48,957 bases of DNA, from positions 1-48,957 of IMG/VR virus record IMGVR_UViG_3300001589_000024; one strand, written 5' to 3'. Source of the DNA: a virus. This document shows, piece after piece, positions 39,173 to 48,957 of this stretch. Within the stretch, counting starts at the first letter, position 1, and the number at the start of each line of letters is the position of its first letter. The translations under genes and the position numbers were made by a program. The notes under the pieces were generated by a model. It made no database searches. It was not told where the DNA came from and was given only the letters and a program-made list of their open reading frames with translations.

Positions 39173-41497
39173 TTACTTCACCACAATCTTCCGCGTATAT
39201 TGCTCATCATTCACCGACACCCTCACGATATACATGGCATTGGAAGGCGGTAACTGGCTCGCGTGAAAAGTGATTTGATGCCCACCCTCAGCTAAGTCAG
39301 AATCAAAAAGTTTCATACTCTGCCCGCTCGTATTGAAGACCTCCAACCTGACATGGGCCACTGATTTCAAACTAAATGAAACACTGGCTTGAGAGAAAAA
39401 TGGATTGGGATAGATGGTCAGGTCATTGTCATCAAAAATAGCTACCCGGCTACCGCTCCCAGACCAGCTGCCATTGGCATAATAAGACGTAGGCCCGCAG
39501 GTATACAAGTCAGCTGTCTGATTGGCTCCATTGTTATTGAAGATCACATTGGAGCAATTGGCAGGGGTCACTCCATAGTACCAACCGTCACCATTGTTAG
39601 TCAGTGTACTACCAGGCCAGCCATTGGTGTAGGTCTGTCCATCCCCCCAGGCATAGAAGTGGGAGTAGCCCTGAACGTAAACTGTGAGGGTACTTCCGCC
39701 TCCATTGGGATCAGTGGCATACCATGCTCCATTGCTGTAATAGGGAGAGTCATTGCAGGTATACAAATCACTGGTCTGGTTACTTCCATTGTTGCTAAAA
39801 ATGATGTTGGCACAGTCCTCCGAAATGCTAATTTCACTCCATCCATTAGGACCAGTACCCAGTGCTGATCCGGGCCAGGCGCCAAGGAGTGGGTTCAAAT
39901 TGGCGTCCCAGGCATAGGCGTGCGTGTAGCCCTGGGCATATACCGTCATAGAGCCAGAGGAACCTCCTCCGCCACCACCACCCGGCTCGCTTGCATACCA
40001 TGTACCATTCTCATAGTAAGGCATGTCATTGCAAGTGCTAAGGTCTGCTGTCTGGCTGGCTCCGTTGTTGCTGAAGATCACGTTCGAGCAGTCTGCCCCA
40101 ATAGTCACTTCATTCCATCCACCAGCCCCGGCAGTCATCGCCGTGCCTGGCCAGGCGCCAAGGAGTGGATTTTGATTACTATCCCAGGCATAAGCATGAC
40201 TATAACCCTGCACATATACGGTCATGGAGCCTCCTCCGCCTCCACCACCTGTGCCTCCTTCAGACCATACAGCATAGTTGGTTCCTGATGCAGCCAAAGT
40301 CCAGGTACTACCCATCCCCTCAGCCGCAGGATCCCCCCAATTGCCATAACCCATCTTCAGGAAAACAGTATGGATATCTCCCGCAATGGAGGCCACGTAC
40401 AATCCATTTTCGCTCCGATGAACCGTGACCGGGCTCTCACTATGAATCCCGGCATCCTTCCTCACCTGGATCAGCGCCTTGATCTCGTTGGTCACCGCTG
40501 ATCCCCACTCATACATGTGCGGCCAGTAGATACATGGTACTCCTGGGTGAGTCAGCAGGTAGGCGTAAGACTGACCTACATTGTTACCATTCAATACATT
40601 GTTGCCGGGATCATAATCCGGAGTGTCATGGTTTTCAATAAAAGTGGTATAATGCCGTGGGTCCCAGCCAATACCTCCTGAAGGTGCCCCCTGGGTAGAC
40701 AGATATGAATAATTATTATCCTTAATCACCGCCTTGAGGGTGTAATAAGTGGAAAAATCAAAGGCTGTGGAGCCCGTAGCATTTACCCAGTCCTGAACTA
40801 CTTGCTTGTTGGCACTCCAGTTTTCACCTACAGAAAATGTGGGATTGGTGTGACCGTTATATACTGTAAAATAATATGGATCAAACCCATGTACAAAGTC
40901 GTAACGCCAGCCGTCATAGCCAATGGCTTTCAGATTGTCTAAAAAAGTCTTGATGTCGTTTTGCACAAAGCCCTGCGAATGGTCAATATCCCTGGCAGCA
41001 GCGTATGGGGTACCCGAGTCGTTATTGCCTCTCAGAGAGATTCCACTATATGCCGAATTGCTCCAGACCTCATCGTCACCGGTAATGGAGTTGGTTCCCC
41101 AGGTGGGGTTGGTGAAATCCATCCAGTTGGTTGACCCCACCCGATGGTTGACCACAATGTCTGCAATGGCTTCTATACCCAATCCATTCAAAGTAGAGAG
41201 CAGGCTCTGATGCTCAGCCAGTGATCCATACGAGTTAGCGAAATTATTGAGTTCTCTGGGGAGGTAGCCCTCCAATGACCCGGCATCACTCGGAGGCGGA
41301 AGCCAGATCATGTCTATACCGGCGGCATTCATATCCGCAGATTTGCCCTCCAAATGACTGTACCAGTCACCCGGATAATCATGAGAAGATTCCCAGTAAA
41401 AACCCTGGAGCAGCACCCGGCCATCATTGGCGGCCTGAGCACCGGCGCTCATCATGAGCAGTAAAAAAGCGATAGAAAGTAAGAGGTGTTTCATCAT
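39173..41497 (-). CDS. Secreted alpha-amylase, GH13, with three starch-binding modules and T9SS domain
   Basis: I use the ATG at 41497 (MMKHLLLSIAFLLLMMSAGA, signal peptide; 774 residues) although the frame is open to an ATG at 41539. The GH13 barrel follows: NHRVG region, nucleophile Asp200 in WRYDFVHG, acid Glu225 in SVGENW and Asp291 in IENHDT. Three similar modules of about 85 residues (VQGYSHAYAW...WPGTAM...NVIFSNNG) match CBM26-like starch-binding domains, joined by Gly-rich linkers. The last 80 residues are a type A T9SS sorting domain (DDNDLTIYPNPFFSQ...). It would digest starch-like glucans outside the cell or on its surface. Confidence 0.93.
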   Translation of the reverse strand: MMKHLLLSIAFLLLMMSAGAQAANDGRVLLQGFYWESSHDYPGDWYSHLEGKSADMNAAGIDMIWLPPPSDAGSLEGYLPRELNNFANSYGSLAEHQSLLSTLNGLGIEAIADIVVNHRVGSTNWMDFTNPTWGTNSITGDDEVWSNSAYSGISLRGNNDSGTPYAAARDIDHSQGFVQNDIKTFLDNLKAIGYDGWRYDFVHGFDPYYFTVYNGHTNPTFSVGENWSANKQVVQDWVNATGSTAFDFSTYYTLKAVIKDNNYSYLSTQGAPSGGIGWDPRHYTTFIENHDTPDYDPGNNVLNGNNVGQSYAYLLTHPGVPCIYWPHMYEWGSAVTNEIKALIQVRKDAGIHSESPVTVHRSENGLYVASIAGDIHTVFLKMGYGNWGDPAAEGMGSTWTLAASGTNYAVWSEGGTGGGGGGGSMTVYVQGYSHAYAWDSNQNPLLGAWPGTAMTAGAGGWNEVTIGADCSNVIFSNNGASQTADLSTCNDMPYYENGTWYASEPGGGGGGGSSGSMTVYAQGYTHAYAWDANLNPLLGAWPGSALGTGPNGWSEISISEDCANIIFSNNGSNQTSDLYTCNDSPYYSNGAWYATDPNGGGSTLTVYVQGYSHFYAWGDGQTYTNGWPGSTLTNNGDGWYYGVTPANCSNVIFNNNGANQTADLYTCGPTSYYANGSWSGSGSRVAIFDDNDLTIYPNPFFSQASVSFSLKSVAHVRLEVFNTSGQSMKLFDSDLAEGGHQITFHASQLPPSNAMYIVRVSVNDEQYTRKIVVK
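39455..40230 (-). repeat. Three tandem starch-binding modules within the amylase gene
   Basis: Each unit spans about 260 bases, the first two being the most alike. In protein order they begin near 40225 (VYVQGYSHAYAWDSNQNP), 39950 (VYAQGYTHAYAWDANLNP) and 39688 (VYVQGYSHFYAWGDGQ), and are separated by Gly-rich linkers. Confidence 0.85.
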
Positions 41498-41701
41498 TGA
41501 TTGGATTTTGGTTAGCATTTTGAAATTTGTGATAACCAATCTCCCATCTTATACCCTCTCATTCGCCTCATTTCATAACGCGAGACAGATCACATAGCCC
41601 GATTGATCCAGTGGCACTATGATAGCTCACATCAAAAAAATGCCCCTGAGGCACTCAAAACAGATTAAACGCAAGAAATCGTGTGAATTTTAGTGGTACT
41701 A

Positions 41702-43897
41702 TCAGACTGAAGCCAGCACCGCATAGAGTTTTTCCTGCTCTATAGGTTTGAGTAAAAAACCGTTGAAAAACTGTGAAGATTCATCACCAAAGCCCACCAT
41801 CACATCAGCGGTGAGGGCATATATAGGCGTGTTAACATTGGGGTTGTTCGTATTCCGGATGCGCTGCGAGGCCTCTATCCCATCCATGCTAGGCATATGA
41901 ATATCCATGAGAATACAATCGAAGACCTGTGACTCGGCCAACTTTACCGCCTCCTCGCCATTGCGGGCGTGTACACTTTCCATCCCCCAGTTGCCCAGAA
42001 GCTTCAAGGAAACCATGGCATTGATCATATTATCCTCCGCCAGCAAAATAGACTTGGGATTGAGTTTCTTCCTTCGGGTTTCGGTTTTCAAGCGGCGCGG
42101 CTCTGCCTTTTCCAGATACAGGGTAAAATAAAAAGTGGCTCCGTGCCCCACCTGACTCTCCACATGGATATTGCTTCCGTGCAACTCAATTAATTTTTTC
42201 ACAATGGCCAGCCCCAATCCCGAGCCACCATACTTTTTGCTTTTGTGAAACTGCGGCTGAGAGAAACTATCAAACACCTCGTGAATAAAGTCCTCCTCTA
42301 TGCCGATCCCCGTATCCACCACACTGAATCTGAGCAGGTCTTTGTTGTTTTTGGTCTCACCATACTCAATATTCAGACTGACGGATCCCTTCTCCGTGAA
42401 CTTAATGGCATTACTTACCAGATTGCCCAAAATCTGAGTAATACGTGTTTCGTCAACCATATAAAAATCAGAGACCTGTTCTGAAATGTGCATTTTCAAA
42501 CTGATGCCTTTCTCTATAGCCATGTTGCTATAGGTAAGACGTATATTTTCCATCAACCTCCTGAACGCCACGGTCGATGGTTGCAACCTCAGTTTACCTA
42601 CGTCCAGCTTGTTGAAATCCAAAATATCATTAATGATTCTCAGAAGGTTGTTGGAAGAAAAACTGAGTGAACTCAATAGACTTACCTGATCTTCCCGGGC
42701 GCTCTCCTGCAATAATGAGGTGATGGTGGTCACCGCATTCAGCGGAGTTCTGATCTCATGACTCATCGTAGAGAGGAAGTCCTGCTTCATCTTGGAGGAC
42801 TGCTCTGCTTTATTCTTTTTATCCATGATTTCAGCCTTCTCACGCTGGTTCTCAGCATCTTTTTGTAGACGCTCCATGGTAGTGATGGCATCATAGCTGT
42901 GGATGACTTTCTGGGTCTGTGCACCTATGAGGACCTCCTTTTCCGTCACATAATCCTCGATGTAGCCGAGGGCATTCTCAAAATCCCCACGCTCTTTGAA
43001 AATCCGATAAAGCAGGTTGTTACATTTGGATTTGATCACCACCAGGTTGTACAGTCCTGCGAAATTCAACGCTCCCTTCAGTGCTTCTATCGCCTTGTCC
43101 AGATCCCCCTCTTCATAGTACATCACCCCAAGCTTGTGGTAGCACATGCCCAATCCCAGCAACTCTCCGATCTCCCTGTGCAGCCGTATGGCTTCCTGGT
43201 AGGCCTCTTTGGCACGGTTGCTTTGCCCTTTTTTCACATAGACCTTGGCCTTTCCGTACAGGGCAAATGCCAAGCCGCGTTTATCCCCGAGCTCCTGCTT
43301 CATCTGAAATGACCGCTCAATGAGCTGCTCGGCCTTTTCCGTGTCGTTCTGGTTAAGGTAAATGCCCGAAAGGGGGTTATAGGCGTCCGACTCCAGGTCT
43401 CTGGCACCGATCCTTCTGGCAGCCTGGGCAGATCGCTCATAGGCCATGATGGCATTGCGCTCATCACCAAAATACTCGTAAATCCCCCCAAGAAATTTCT
43501 GAACTCCAGCCAAATTATAGTAATCCTTTGTCCGATTGTAGATATCCAGACAATCCAGGAGATAAATGAGGCTCAGGTGATAATTTTCTGACTTATAATG
43601 AATTTCTGCCAGTTGGAATTTGCTGCGGGCAATAAGCTCCTCCTCGTCCAGCACCTGATAAAGTCCGATGGCTTCCCGGATATAATGAATGGATTGATCG
43701 ATTTCACCGAGGGCCTGGTGCAACTCTGAGAGCTTATACATGCTTCTGGCCATCAGACCGGTATCGTCCAGCTTCATACTGAGTTCAAGCGCTCTGCTAG
43801 CCAATCCCAAGCCAATGTGCAAGTCGATATCCTGCTGATTGGCTCTTTTCAGAAATTGTAAAACTCTCTTCGCATCTGTCAGGTCGGTGTAATACAT
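41702..43897 (-). CDS. Soluble TPR hybrid histidine kinase (731 aa)
   Basis: The 731-residue protein has about seven TPR-like repeats (about 20-330), a coiled-coil linker, a HisKA domain (FLSTMSHEIRTPLN, His380), an HATPase domain with N box (LVSNAIKFTEKG) and G boxes (VVDTGIGIEED; GGSGLGLAIV), and a C-terminal receiver domain with phosphoacceptor Asp665 in LMDIHMP. No signal peptide or membrane helix is found, so it senses in the cytoplasm or through partners. No response regulator is coded nearby. The TPR part is comparable in layout to the prophage TPR protein at 18952. Confidence 0.93.
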   Translation of the reverse strand: MYYTDLTDAKRVLQFLKRANQQDIDLHIGLGLASRALELSMKLDDTGLMARSMYKLSELHQALGEIDQSIHYIREAIGLYQVLDEEELIARSKFQLAEIHYKSENYHLSLIYLLDCLDIYNRTKDYYNLAGVQKFLGGIYEYFGDERNAIMAYERSAQAARRIGARDLESDAYNPLSGIYLNQNDTEKAEQLIERSFQMKQELGDKRGLAFALYGKAKVYVKKGQSNRAKEAYQEAIRLHREIGELLGLGMCYHKLGVMYYEEGDLDKAIEALKGALNFAGLYNLVVIKSKCNNLLYRIFKERGDFENALGYIEDYVTEKEVLIGAQTQKVIHSYDAITTMERLQKDAENQREKAEIMDKKNKAEQSSKMKQDFLSTMSHEIRTPLNAVTTITSLLQESAREDQVSLLSSLSFSSNNLLRIINDILDFNKLDVGKLRLQPSTVAFRRLMENIRLTYSNMAIEKGISLKMHISEQVSDFYMVDETRITQILGNLVSNAIKFTEKGSVSLNIEYGETKNNKDLLRFSVVDTGIGIEEDFIHEVFDSFSQPQFHKSKKYGGSGLGLAIVKKLIELHGSNIHVESQVGHGATFYFTLYLEKAEPRRLKTETRRKKLNPKSILLAEDNMINAMVSLKLLGNWGMESVHARNGEEAVKLAESQVFDCILMDIHMPSMDGIEASQRIRNTNNPNVNTPIYALTADVMVGFGDESSQFFNGFLLKPIEQEKLYAVLASV

Positions 43898-44076
43898 TCG
43901 GCGGTCTGGCTGTTAGCAATCCTGAAAATACAAAATCCCCACCTTTTGGAGGGCTTTCTATGTAAAAAGAATTTACATAGTCAGTCGGATCAAGAAAGGT
44001 TCTTTATCATACCGTTTTAAATAAATATCCTCCGGAGCAAGCACTTTCGGATTTCTGGAAACTCCCAAAACAACAA

Positions 44077-44105
44077 AGCGCTCCTGCAGGTACTGCAGGA
44101 GCGCT
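44077..44105. other. Perfect 12-bp hairpin between two minus-strand genes
   Basis: AGCGCTCCTGCA (44077-44088) pairs perfectly with TGCAGGAGCGCT (44094-44105) around a 5-base loop. No T-tract follows on either strand. It may be a repetitive extragenic palindrome or an mRNA-processing site; a genome search for copies would tell. Confidence 0.7.
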
Positions 44106-44114
44106 CATTGATTT

Positions 44115-44143
44115 CAAAAAAACCAGCCCCCTCGGGGCTGGTT
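44115..44143 (-). terminator. Terminator of the giant secreted-protein gene
   Basis: On the minus strand AACCAGCCCC (44143-44134) and GGGGCTGGTT (44130-44121) form a 10-base stem with a 3-base loop, followed by a run of T (44120-44115). It lies 35 bases after the stop at 44179. Confidence 0.88.
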
Positions 44144-44178
44144 GGAACAGACTCTGTGAGCCTGCCCCCGCCTTAGTA

Positions 44179-47100
44179 TCATTTTTTAACCAGTCTGAAA
44201 ACCTGGCCCTCTACCTTGATCAAGTACATTCCAGCCGGCAATTCACCAATCTCCAGCTGATGATTGGTAACACCTGATCGTACCAGATGACCTACTGCAT
44301 CATAAAGCTCCAATGGTTTGGACTCTGAAGATTTTACCATCACAAAGTTCACTGCCGGATTTGGATACACCTCTATGAGTTCCGCTCGTTCAATACCCAG
44401 TATTGGCTCACCCGCCTCGATGGTCAGGGTGCCATTTAACAGAACGAATGAATAGTTATGATCCATCTCCGCCACCAATACAATGGGGTATGACCCAGGC
44501 ATACTGGAAGGAGTTGCCGTAGTAGAAGCTACTGGCTCCTTCTGAAGGTCAGCTTTGGTATCTCCATTCACGAATCCTGAATAAGTCACTGTAAGTGCCG
44601 GGATCAAATCACCTTCTGTGATCACCACATCATTGGCAGTCACCGTCAACGTGGCTTTCCCAATAGTTAATTCCGCGCCTTCATACTGAAGGTCATAGTT
44701 GACACCCGCTGATATGCTACCCAAACTAATCAGGTACACGCCTGCGTTCTCTCCAGCTACCCTCGTCAAAGCTCCCGATAACACATCCTCTCCTATCAAC
44801 TCCCCTCCGGAAATGGAATAGGTCAATTCAGGATCAGACTCACCATAAACTTTCGTTTTGGCATCAGCAGCCACAGTAAGAGGTGCCTTATCAATAGTTA
44901 ATTCCGCGCTTTCATATTGAAGCTCATAGTTGACACCCGCTGATACGCTACCCAAACTAATCAGGTACACCCCTGCGTTCTCTCCAGCTGCTCTCGCCAA
45001 AGCTCCCGATAGTACATCTTCTCCTATCAACTCCCCTCCGGAAATGGAATAGGTCAATTCAGGATCAGACTCACCATAAACTTTCGTTTTAGCATCAGCT
45101 ATTACTGTAAGAGGCGCCTTAGTGATAGTTAATTCTGCGCTTTCATACTGAAGATCATAATTGACACCCGCTGATACACTACCCAAACCAATCAGGTACA
45201 CGCCTGCGTTCTCTCCAGCTGCTCTTGTCAAAGCTCCCGATAGTACATCTTCTCCTATCAACTCCCCTCCGGAAATGGAATAGGTCAATTCAGGATCAGA
45301 CTCACCATAAACTTTCGTTTTGGCATCAGCTGTTAAAGTAAGGATTGCTTGTTCAATGGTCAGGTCAGCCTCCTCAAAGTGAAGCTCATAATTGGCTCCA
45401 GCCAGCAATGTTCCTTGATTGATTGCATACGATCCCACTTTTTCTCCACTCTCTCTCACCAATGCTCCCGTGAGCACATCCTCCCCTACCAGATCACCTG
45501 CGGTAATCGCATAAGTCAATTCAGGATCTGACTCGCCATAAACCTTCACCTGATCTATAGCACTCACCGTGAGCTCCTTCGAACTAATGGTCAGCAAACC
45601 ATCTGTGTAGGTTATCTGGTAGTTGGCTGCAGTGACTCCCGAAGCGGTGATGGCATACGCTCCAACAGAACTCTCCGCTGTTGCCGCTGAGAGCACTACA
45701 ACAGGGCTATTAAGTACCATCTCATCCTCATCCTTCACAAAACCCTGATAGCTCACTGTCAATGGAGGGTTTTCATCTCCATAAACCTTTGACACATCGT
45801 CTGCAGTAATCATCAGGCTAGCCTGATGCACTGTCAATGTACCACTGGTGTATGTAAACGCATAGTTATTATCTTCTGCATCCTCATTGGCCAGCAGGGT
45901 ATAGGTACCTGCATTGGTGACCAAAGCAGAAGCAACTGCCCCGCTACCAGGGGTAGCTATATCTGTAAGATCATCATCATTTACAAACCCGGTATAGCTC
46001 AGAGTATAAACCGGTTCTGATTCTCCATAGGTTATTGATGCATCCTCTACAGTCACCTCCAGAGTGGCTTTGCCAATGGTCAGCACATTCTGAACTTCTT
46101 CGGCTGCCACATACACATCATCACCCACCTGAGTAGCCGTGATGGTTACACTTCCTGCGCTTACCACGGTAGCTACTGTGCCATCTATGGTCACAATGTC
46201 CTCATTCGAGCTGAAAAAAGACACGTCCAAACCTGATGATGCAAATGCGACCAGCTCAAAAGCGCCATCTCCATAGACTTTCACATAGGTGGTATCAAAA
46301 GTAATCTCCTGATGGAGAGCGCTTACATTTACAGCAAACTCCTCCGTAACCGAGCCACCTAATGGATCAGTAACCGTAAGTGACACCATGGAGGTACCCA
46401 CTGACAACTGAGTAATGGACAGTACGGTACCTGTTAAACTCACTTCAGCTACCACATCAGAACCATTGATCATAGTATAAGACAGTTCCTGACCTTCGGG
46501 GTCTTCAAAGTTGGCTGCAATGTCGAGCGTAAACACTTCGGACGACCTGGTTAATTCCACATCCTCGAGAGGGGTGACCACCGGGTTGGCGTTCACATCG
46601 ATCTCGAATTTTTCGGTAGCAGTGTTTCCGGTAGCATCGCGGGCGGTGAGGGTGATTAACGAATGACCATATCCAGTCTCTGTCAGTACCAGATTACCAT
46701 CCAGAATAGTGGCCGCAATGGCGGTTTCATCTGAATTGCTCACCGAAAGGCTCAACACATCTCCTTGCGCATCCACAAATACATCACTCACATCAATAGA
46801 AAGAGTACCAAACCCTTCGTTTAGCTGTAAGTCCTCAAGGAACCGATCTACGATAATTCCCTTCACTGAAAGTGAAATTGGAGTCCTCACTTCCCTATTT
46901 GCTGGGTCATTGCTCAAAATAGCAAGTGGTAATTCGAAATCTCCGTCAAAACTGGAGTTCGGATTATAGGTAACTAACACAGTGACTGTTTTACCTGGAG
47001 CAATCACACCTTCCGTATCAGAAAAGGATACTGCATTGTACTCCGGACCGAATGCGACTTTTCTTCTATAGGAGAAGCCTCCCCCATTCCCATCCTCCGT

Positions 47101-48957
47101 CCAGCTATCCCAACTGATATCGTAGTATTGATCTGATTTAATATCATGCATGGAAAATGTTCTTCCCGGCTGTTCATTGGGTGGGTAGGCTACATCTCTC
47201 CACTTGCCATATTCGTTGGCACTAACAGTGATAAAAGGACCTGGTATCGCAGAGCCATCACCGAGCCATTCTGTGCCCTTAGGTGATTCGTAATTGGACC
47301 TATTGTATTGCGTTTCCAGGGCTATATTGAAAATCCCCCGCTCATTTTGTCTGGTGATCCAGAGATGATCAGAGACTCTATCCTGAAACGCTTCAAGTTT
47401 GTAATCTGCATAATCCGGCTTGACAAATGAGATTTCTTCTCCATAGGTGCCCAGTGACCAGTTCAGGTCAAAGTCTCCACTATTGGAGATTATGAATGAT
47501 CGCGTAATCGTTTCTCCCAAAAACAGTGAAGCATTGAGGTTGGGTTTCACTACGGATATGGTAGCTGCAGTAGCTCCTGATCCGGAAACGCCCACCACGA
47601 AACTTGGATTGGCAGCATCGTCTGTAGTGATGGTGATAAGGCCACTAAAATCACCGGAGGATAGCGGATTGAAGGCCACTGCTACCGTTTTGGTTTCATT
47701 TGCTTTGATGCGAACACTCTCAGAATCCACTGTGAACGCCGGATGATCTGAAGCCAAACTGATCACACCACTGGCCGAACCGGAGTTGGTGATGGATATT
47801 TCCTGATAAGATTTATCTCCTATTGGGGATACCCCAAAAGCCAAGGACTCCTCTGCCACCGACAATGCCGGGGCTCCAAGTACGGTGATTTTACCTACCA
47901 ACTTTTTTGATGGCGCCAGGCCATTGTGGAACAAGGTAAACTCCTGATAATGCACGCCGGCGTCCAGCCCTTCCGCACTCAGACTCAACTCCACAACTTC
48001 CGCTTCGCCCGGAAGAATTTCGCCCTCATTTGGAGAAATGCTACCAACTTCGGCGTAGTAAAATCCCATTGCTCCATTGTTGGTATAGTTGGTAAAAAAG
48101 AAATCAAAATATCGACACTCCTCTACCATATAGAGAGAGACCACTTTCCCGGGCAGGTTGTTAAAATTGTAACCCAAAGGATAAATCAGACTATTCCAAT
48201 CGGCGGAATATGCCGTTGACAAAAGATCTTCCGTAGCTCCCAAAGCCCATTTGACCGAAGACGGGTTATAGGTATAGTTACTGGTTTCCTTGATGTTAAA
48301 AGGCCCATTGTAGCCATTTCTGGTAATCCAGACCTTATCGCTTAAATGAAGCTGATTTGCTTCCAGTTTGTAATCAGTCAGCTCTTCCTTCATGAAGAAC
48401 CCGGACCATAGGCTCCACTCAAGGTTGGTACCTCCGGTATTGGAGAGGGTAACTGTCTTTTTAACCAACCCTCCACTTATCATCGTGGCAGCTATGGTAT
48501 CTGCACTCACCGTCACCTCAGGGCCATAGAAACCCTCAGCAGAAACTGCAAGGTTTAATACAGGTTCATCAGTGTCATTGCTACTGATGGTGATGGTTCC
48601 TTCGTAGATGGTTTCAGTTTCCGGTGTGAATCGGGGATAAATGGCTTTGGAAGTACCACCAGGAATCACAAACGAAGAAGTTTCGAAAGAGAATACCTCA
48701 TTATCAGTACTCAGGCTGATTTCGAGATCAGCGCCACCAAGGTTGTTTATTTCTATTGCGGATTCTGCAGTATGCGTTTTTCCGATAGGAAAAGAACCAA
48801 AATCCAGGGGATCCATCGCTACTTCGATCTCAGGCTCACCATCTACATGTAGCTTGAAAGTAATCAGCTGTTCTGGATTATTAGGGTCATTCGTCGCAAT
48901 CCTATAGGTAAACTCATGATCACCCGCCGTAGTATTTACAGCAGAGAAGTATAGGGG
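44179..48957 (-). CDS. Giant secreted repeat protein with T9SS domain, 5' end outside the window
   Basis: The frame is open from the right edge (48957) to the stop at 44179, 1592 residues in this window; an ATG at 48816 is internal, since the 47 codons before it continue the domain (NDPNNPEQLITFKLHVDGEP). Domains in order: HYDIN/choice-of-anchor-like domains (repeats of DFGSFPIGKTHTAES and LAFGVSPIGDKSY type), cadherin-like tandem domains (VSVSNSDETAIAA; VELTRSSEVFTLDI), seven MBG-like domains, and a type A T9SS sorting domain (IEVYPNPAVNF...). It is exported and probably displayed or released as an adhesin or matrix protein. Confidence 0.9.
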   Translation of the reverse strand, partial: PLYFSAVNTTAGDHEFTYRIATNDPNNPEQLITFKLHVDGEPEIEVAMDPLDFGSFPIGKTHTAESAIEINNLGGADLEISLSTDNEVFSFETSSFVIPGGTSKAIYPRFTPETETIYEGTITISSNDTDEPVLNLAVSAEGFYGPEVTVSADTIAATMISGGLVKKTVTLSNTGGTNLEWSLWSGFFMKEELTDYKLEANQLHLSDKVWITRNGYNGPFNIKETSNYTYNPSSVKWALGATEDLLSTAYSADWNSLIYPLGYNFNNLPGKVVSLYMVEECRYFDFFFTNYTNNGAMGFYYAEVGSISPNEGEILPGEAEVVELSLSAEGLDAGVHYQEFTLFHNGLAPSKKLVGKITVLGAPALSVAEESLAFGVSPIGDKSYQEISITNSGSASGVISLASDHPAFTVDSESVRIKANETKTVAVAFNPLSSGDFSGLITITTDDAANPSFVVGVSGSGATAATISVVKPNLNASLFLGETITRSFIISNSGDFDLNWSLGTYGEEISFVKPDYADYKLEAFQDRVSDHLWITRQNERGIFNIALETQYNRSNYESPKGTEWLGDGSAIPGPFITVSANEYGKWRDVAYPPNEQPGRTFSMHDIKSDQYYDISWDSWTEDGNGGGFSYRRKVAFGPEYNAVSFSDTEGVIAPGKTVTVLVTYNPNSSFDGDFELPLAILSNDPANREVRTPISLSVKGIIVDRFLEDLQLNEGFGTLSIDVSDVFVDAQGDVLSLSVSNSDETAIAATILDGNLVLTETGYGHSLITLTARDATGNTATEKFEIDVNANPVVTPLEDVELTRSSEVFTLDIAANFEDPEGQELSYTMINGSDVVAEVSLTGTVLSITQLSVGTSMVSLTVTDPLGGSVTEEFAVNVSALHQEITFDTTYVKVYGDGAFELVAFASSGLDVSFFSSNEDIVTIDGTVATVVSAGSVTITATQVGDDVYVAAEEVQNVLTIGKATLEVTVEDASITYGESEPVYTLSYTGFVNDDDLTDIATPGSGAVASALVTNAGTYTLLANEDAEDNNYAFTYTSGTLTVHQASLMITADDVSKVYGDENPPLTVSYQGFVKDEDEMVLNSPVVVLSAATAESSVGAYAITASGVTAANYQITYTDGLLTISSKELTVSAIDQVKVYGESDPELTYAITAGDLVGEDVLTGALVRESGEKVGSYAINQGTLLAGANYELHFEEADLTIEQAILTLTADAKTKVYGESDPELTYSISGGELIGEDVLSGALTRAAGENAGVYLIGLGSVSAGVNYDLQYESAELTITKAPLTVIADAKTKVYGESDPELTYSISGGELIGEDVLSGALARAAGENAGVYLISLGSVSAGVNYELQYESAELTIDKAPLTVAADAKTKVYGESDPELTYSISGGELIGEDVLSGALTRVAGENAGVYLISLGSISAGVNYDLQYEGAELTIGKATLTVTANDVVITEGDLIPALTVTYSGFVNGDTKADLQKEPVASTTATPSSMPGSYPIVLVAEMDHNYSFVLLNGTLTIEAGEPILGIERAELIEVYPNPAVNFVMVKSSESKPLELYDAVGHLVRSGVTNHQLEIGELPAGMYLIKVEGQVFRLVKK
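44645..45345 (-). repeat. Three near-identical 231-bp tandem MBG repeats
   Basis: Equivalent points (start of the segment coding SDPELTYSISGG) fall at 44821, 45052 and 45283 on the + strand, a 231-base (77-residue) period. The three units are nearly identical in bases; a fourth at the same period (about 45514) is diverged. This indicates recent tandem duplication or gene conversion. Confidence 0.9.

Noticed and set aside
44179-48816. Gene start at the ATG at 48816 for the giant secreted protein
   Set aside because: The frame is open for 47 codons to the window edge and those codons complete a domain with a typical NDPNNP segment, so the true start is outside the window.

Overview
The window is the right-hand part of a tailed-phage prophage (about 1-37,684) plus flanking host chromosome (about 37,684-48,957) from a member of the Bacteroidota, probably a Cytophagales-like gliding or marine lineage. 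The evidence is the type IX secretion C-terminal sorting domains on two secreted host proteins, the host promoters of the form TTTG-N19-TAnnTTTG at the tRNA and gapA genes, the near absence of Shine-Dalgarno sequences, and a Bacteroidota-type tyrosine integrase next to tRNA-Glu(TTC). The left end of the prophage lies outside the window.

Layout. 1-1,830: small accessory genes on the + strand, bracketed by a perfect 101-bp direct repeat. 2,085-2,714: AT-rich non-coding DNA with about eleven TGTAAC/GTTACA boxes, an operator-array or origin candidate. 2,715-18,580: first late block, with S49 prohead protease, major capsid protein, a glycosyltransferase, endolysin and holin candidates, terminase subunits, portal, connector-like protein, two more glycosyltransferases and tail-completion candidates. 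18,665-21,035: lysogenic-conversion-type genes (surface lipoprotein, TPR membrane protein, two further membrane proteins). 21,048-22,342: lysogeny control region (XRE and ribbon-helix-helix regulators leftward, KilA-N protein rightward) with palindromic operators. 22,346-26,321: tightly packed small early genes of unknown function. 26,603-36,393: second late block (tape measure, tail/baseplate proteins, membrane coiled-coil protein, FN3/LamG receptor-binding candidate). 36,383-37,612: integrase. 37,684-37,755: tRNA-Glu. Then host gapA, a secreted GH13 alpha-amylase with three starch-binding modules, a soluble TPR hybrid histidine kinase, and a giant repeat-rich secreted protein that runs off the right edge.

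The most interesting signal is a promoter family not explained by the genes. Seven intergenic sites, all upstream of late genes and none in the early block, read GTCCTTTC, exactly 18 bases, then TAnnTT or a close variant. This differs from the host TTTG-N19-TAnnTTTG form and predicts a phage-specific late transcription switch. Two of the sites place the start codon 5-8 bases after the -7 box, predicting leaderless mRNAs. A second theme is possible virion glycosylation: three glycosyltransferase-like genes sit inside the morphogenesis operons, and four structural or tail proteins end in a Ser/Gly tail of the type GS-S/A-SGG-L/I.

All functions are assigned from sequence motifs and gene order only; no database search was possible.
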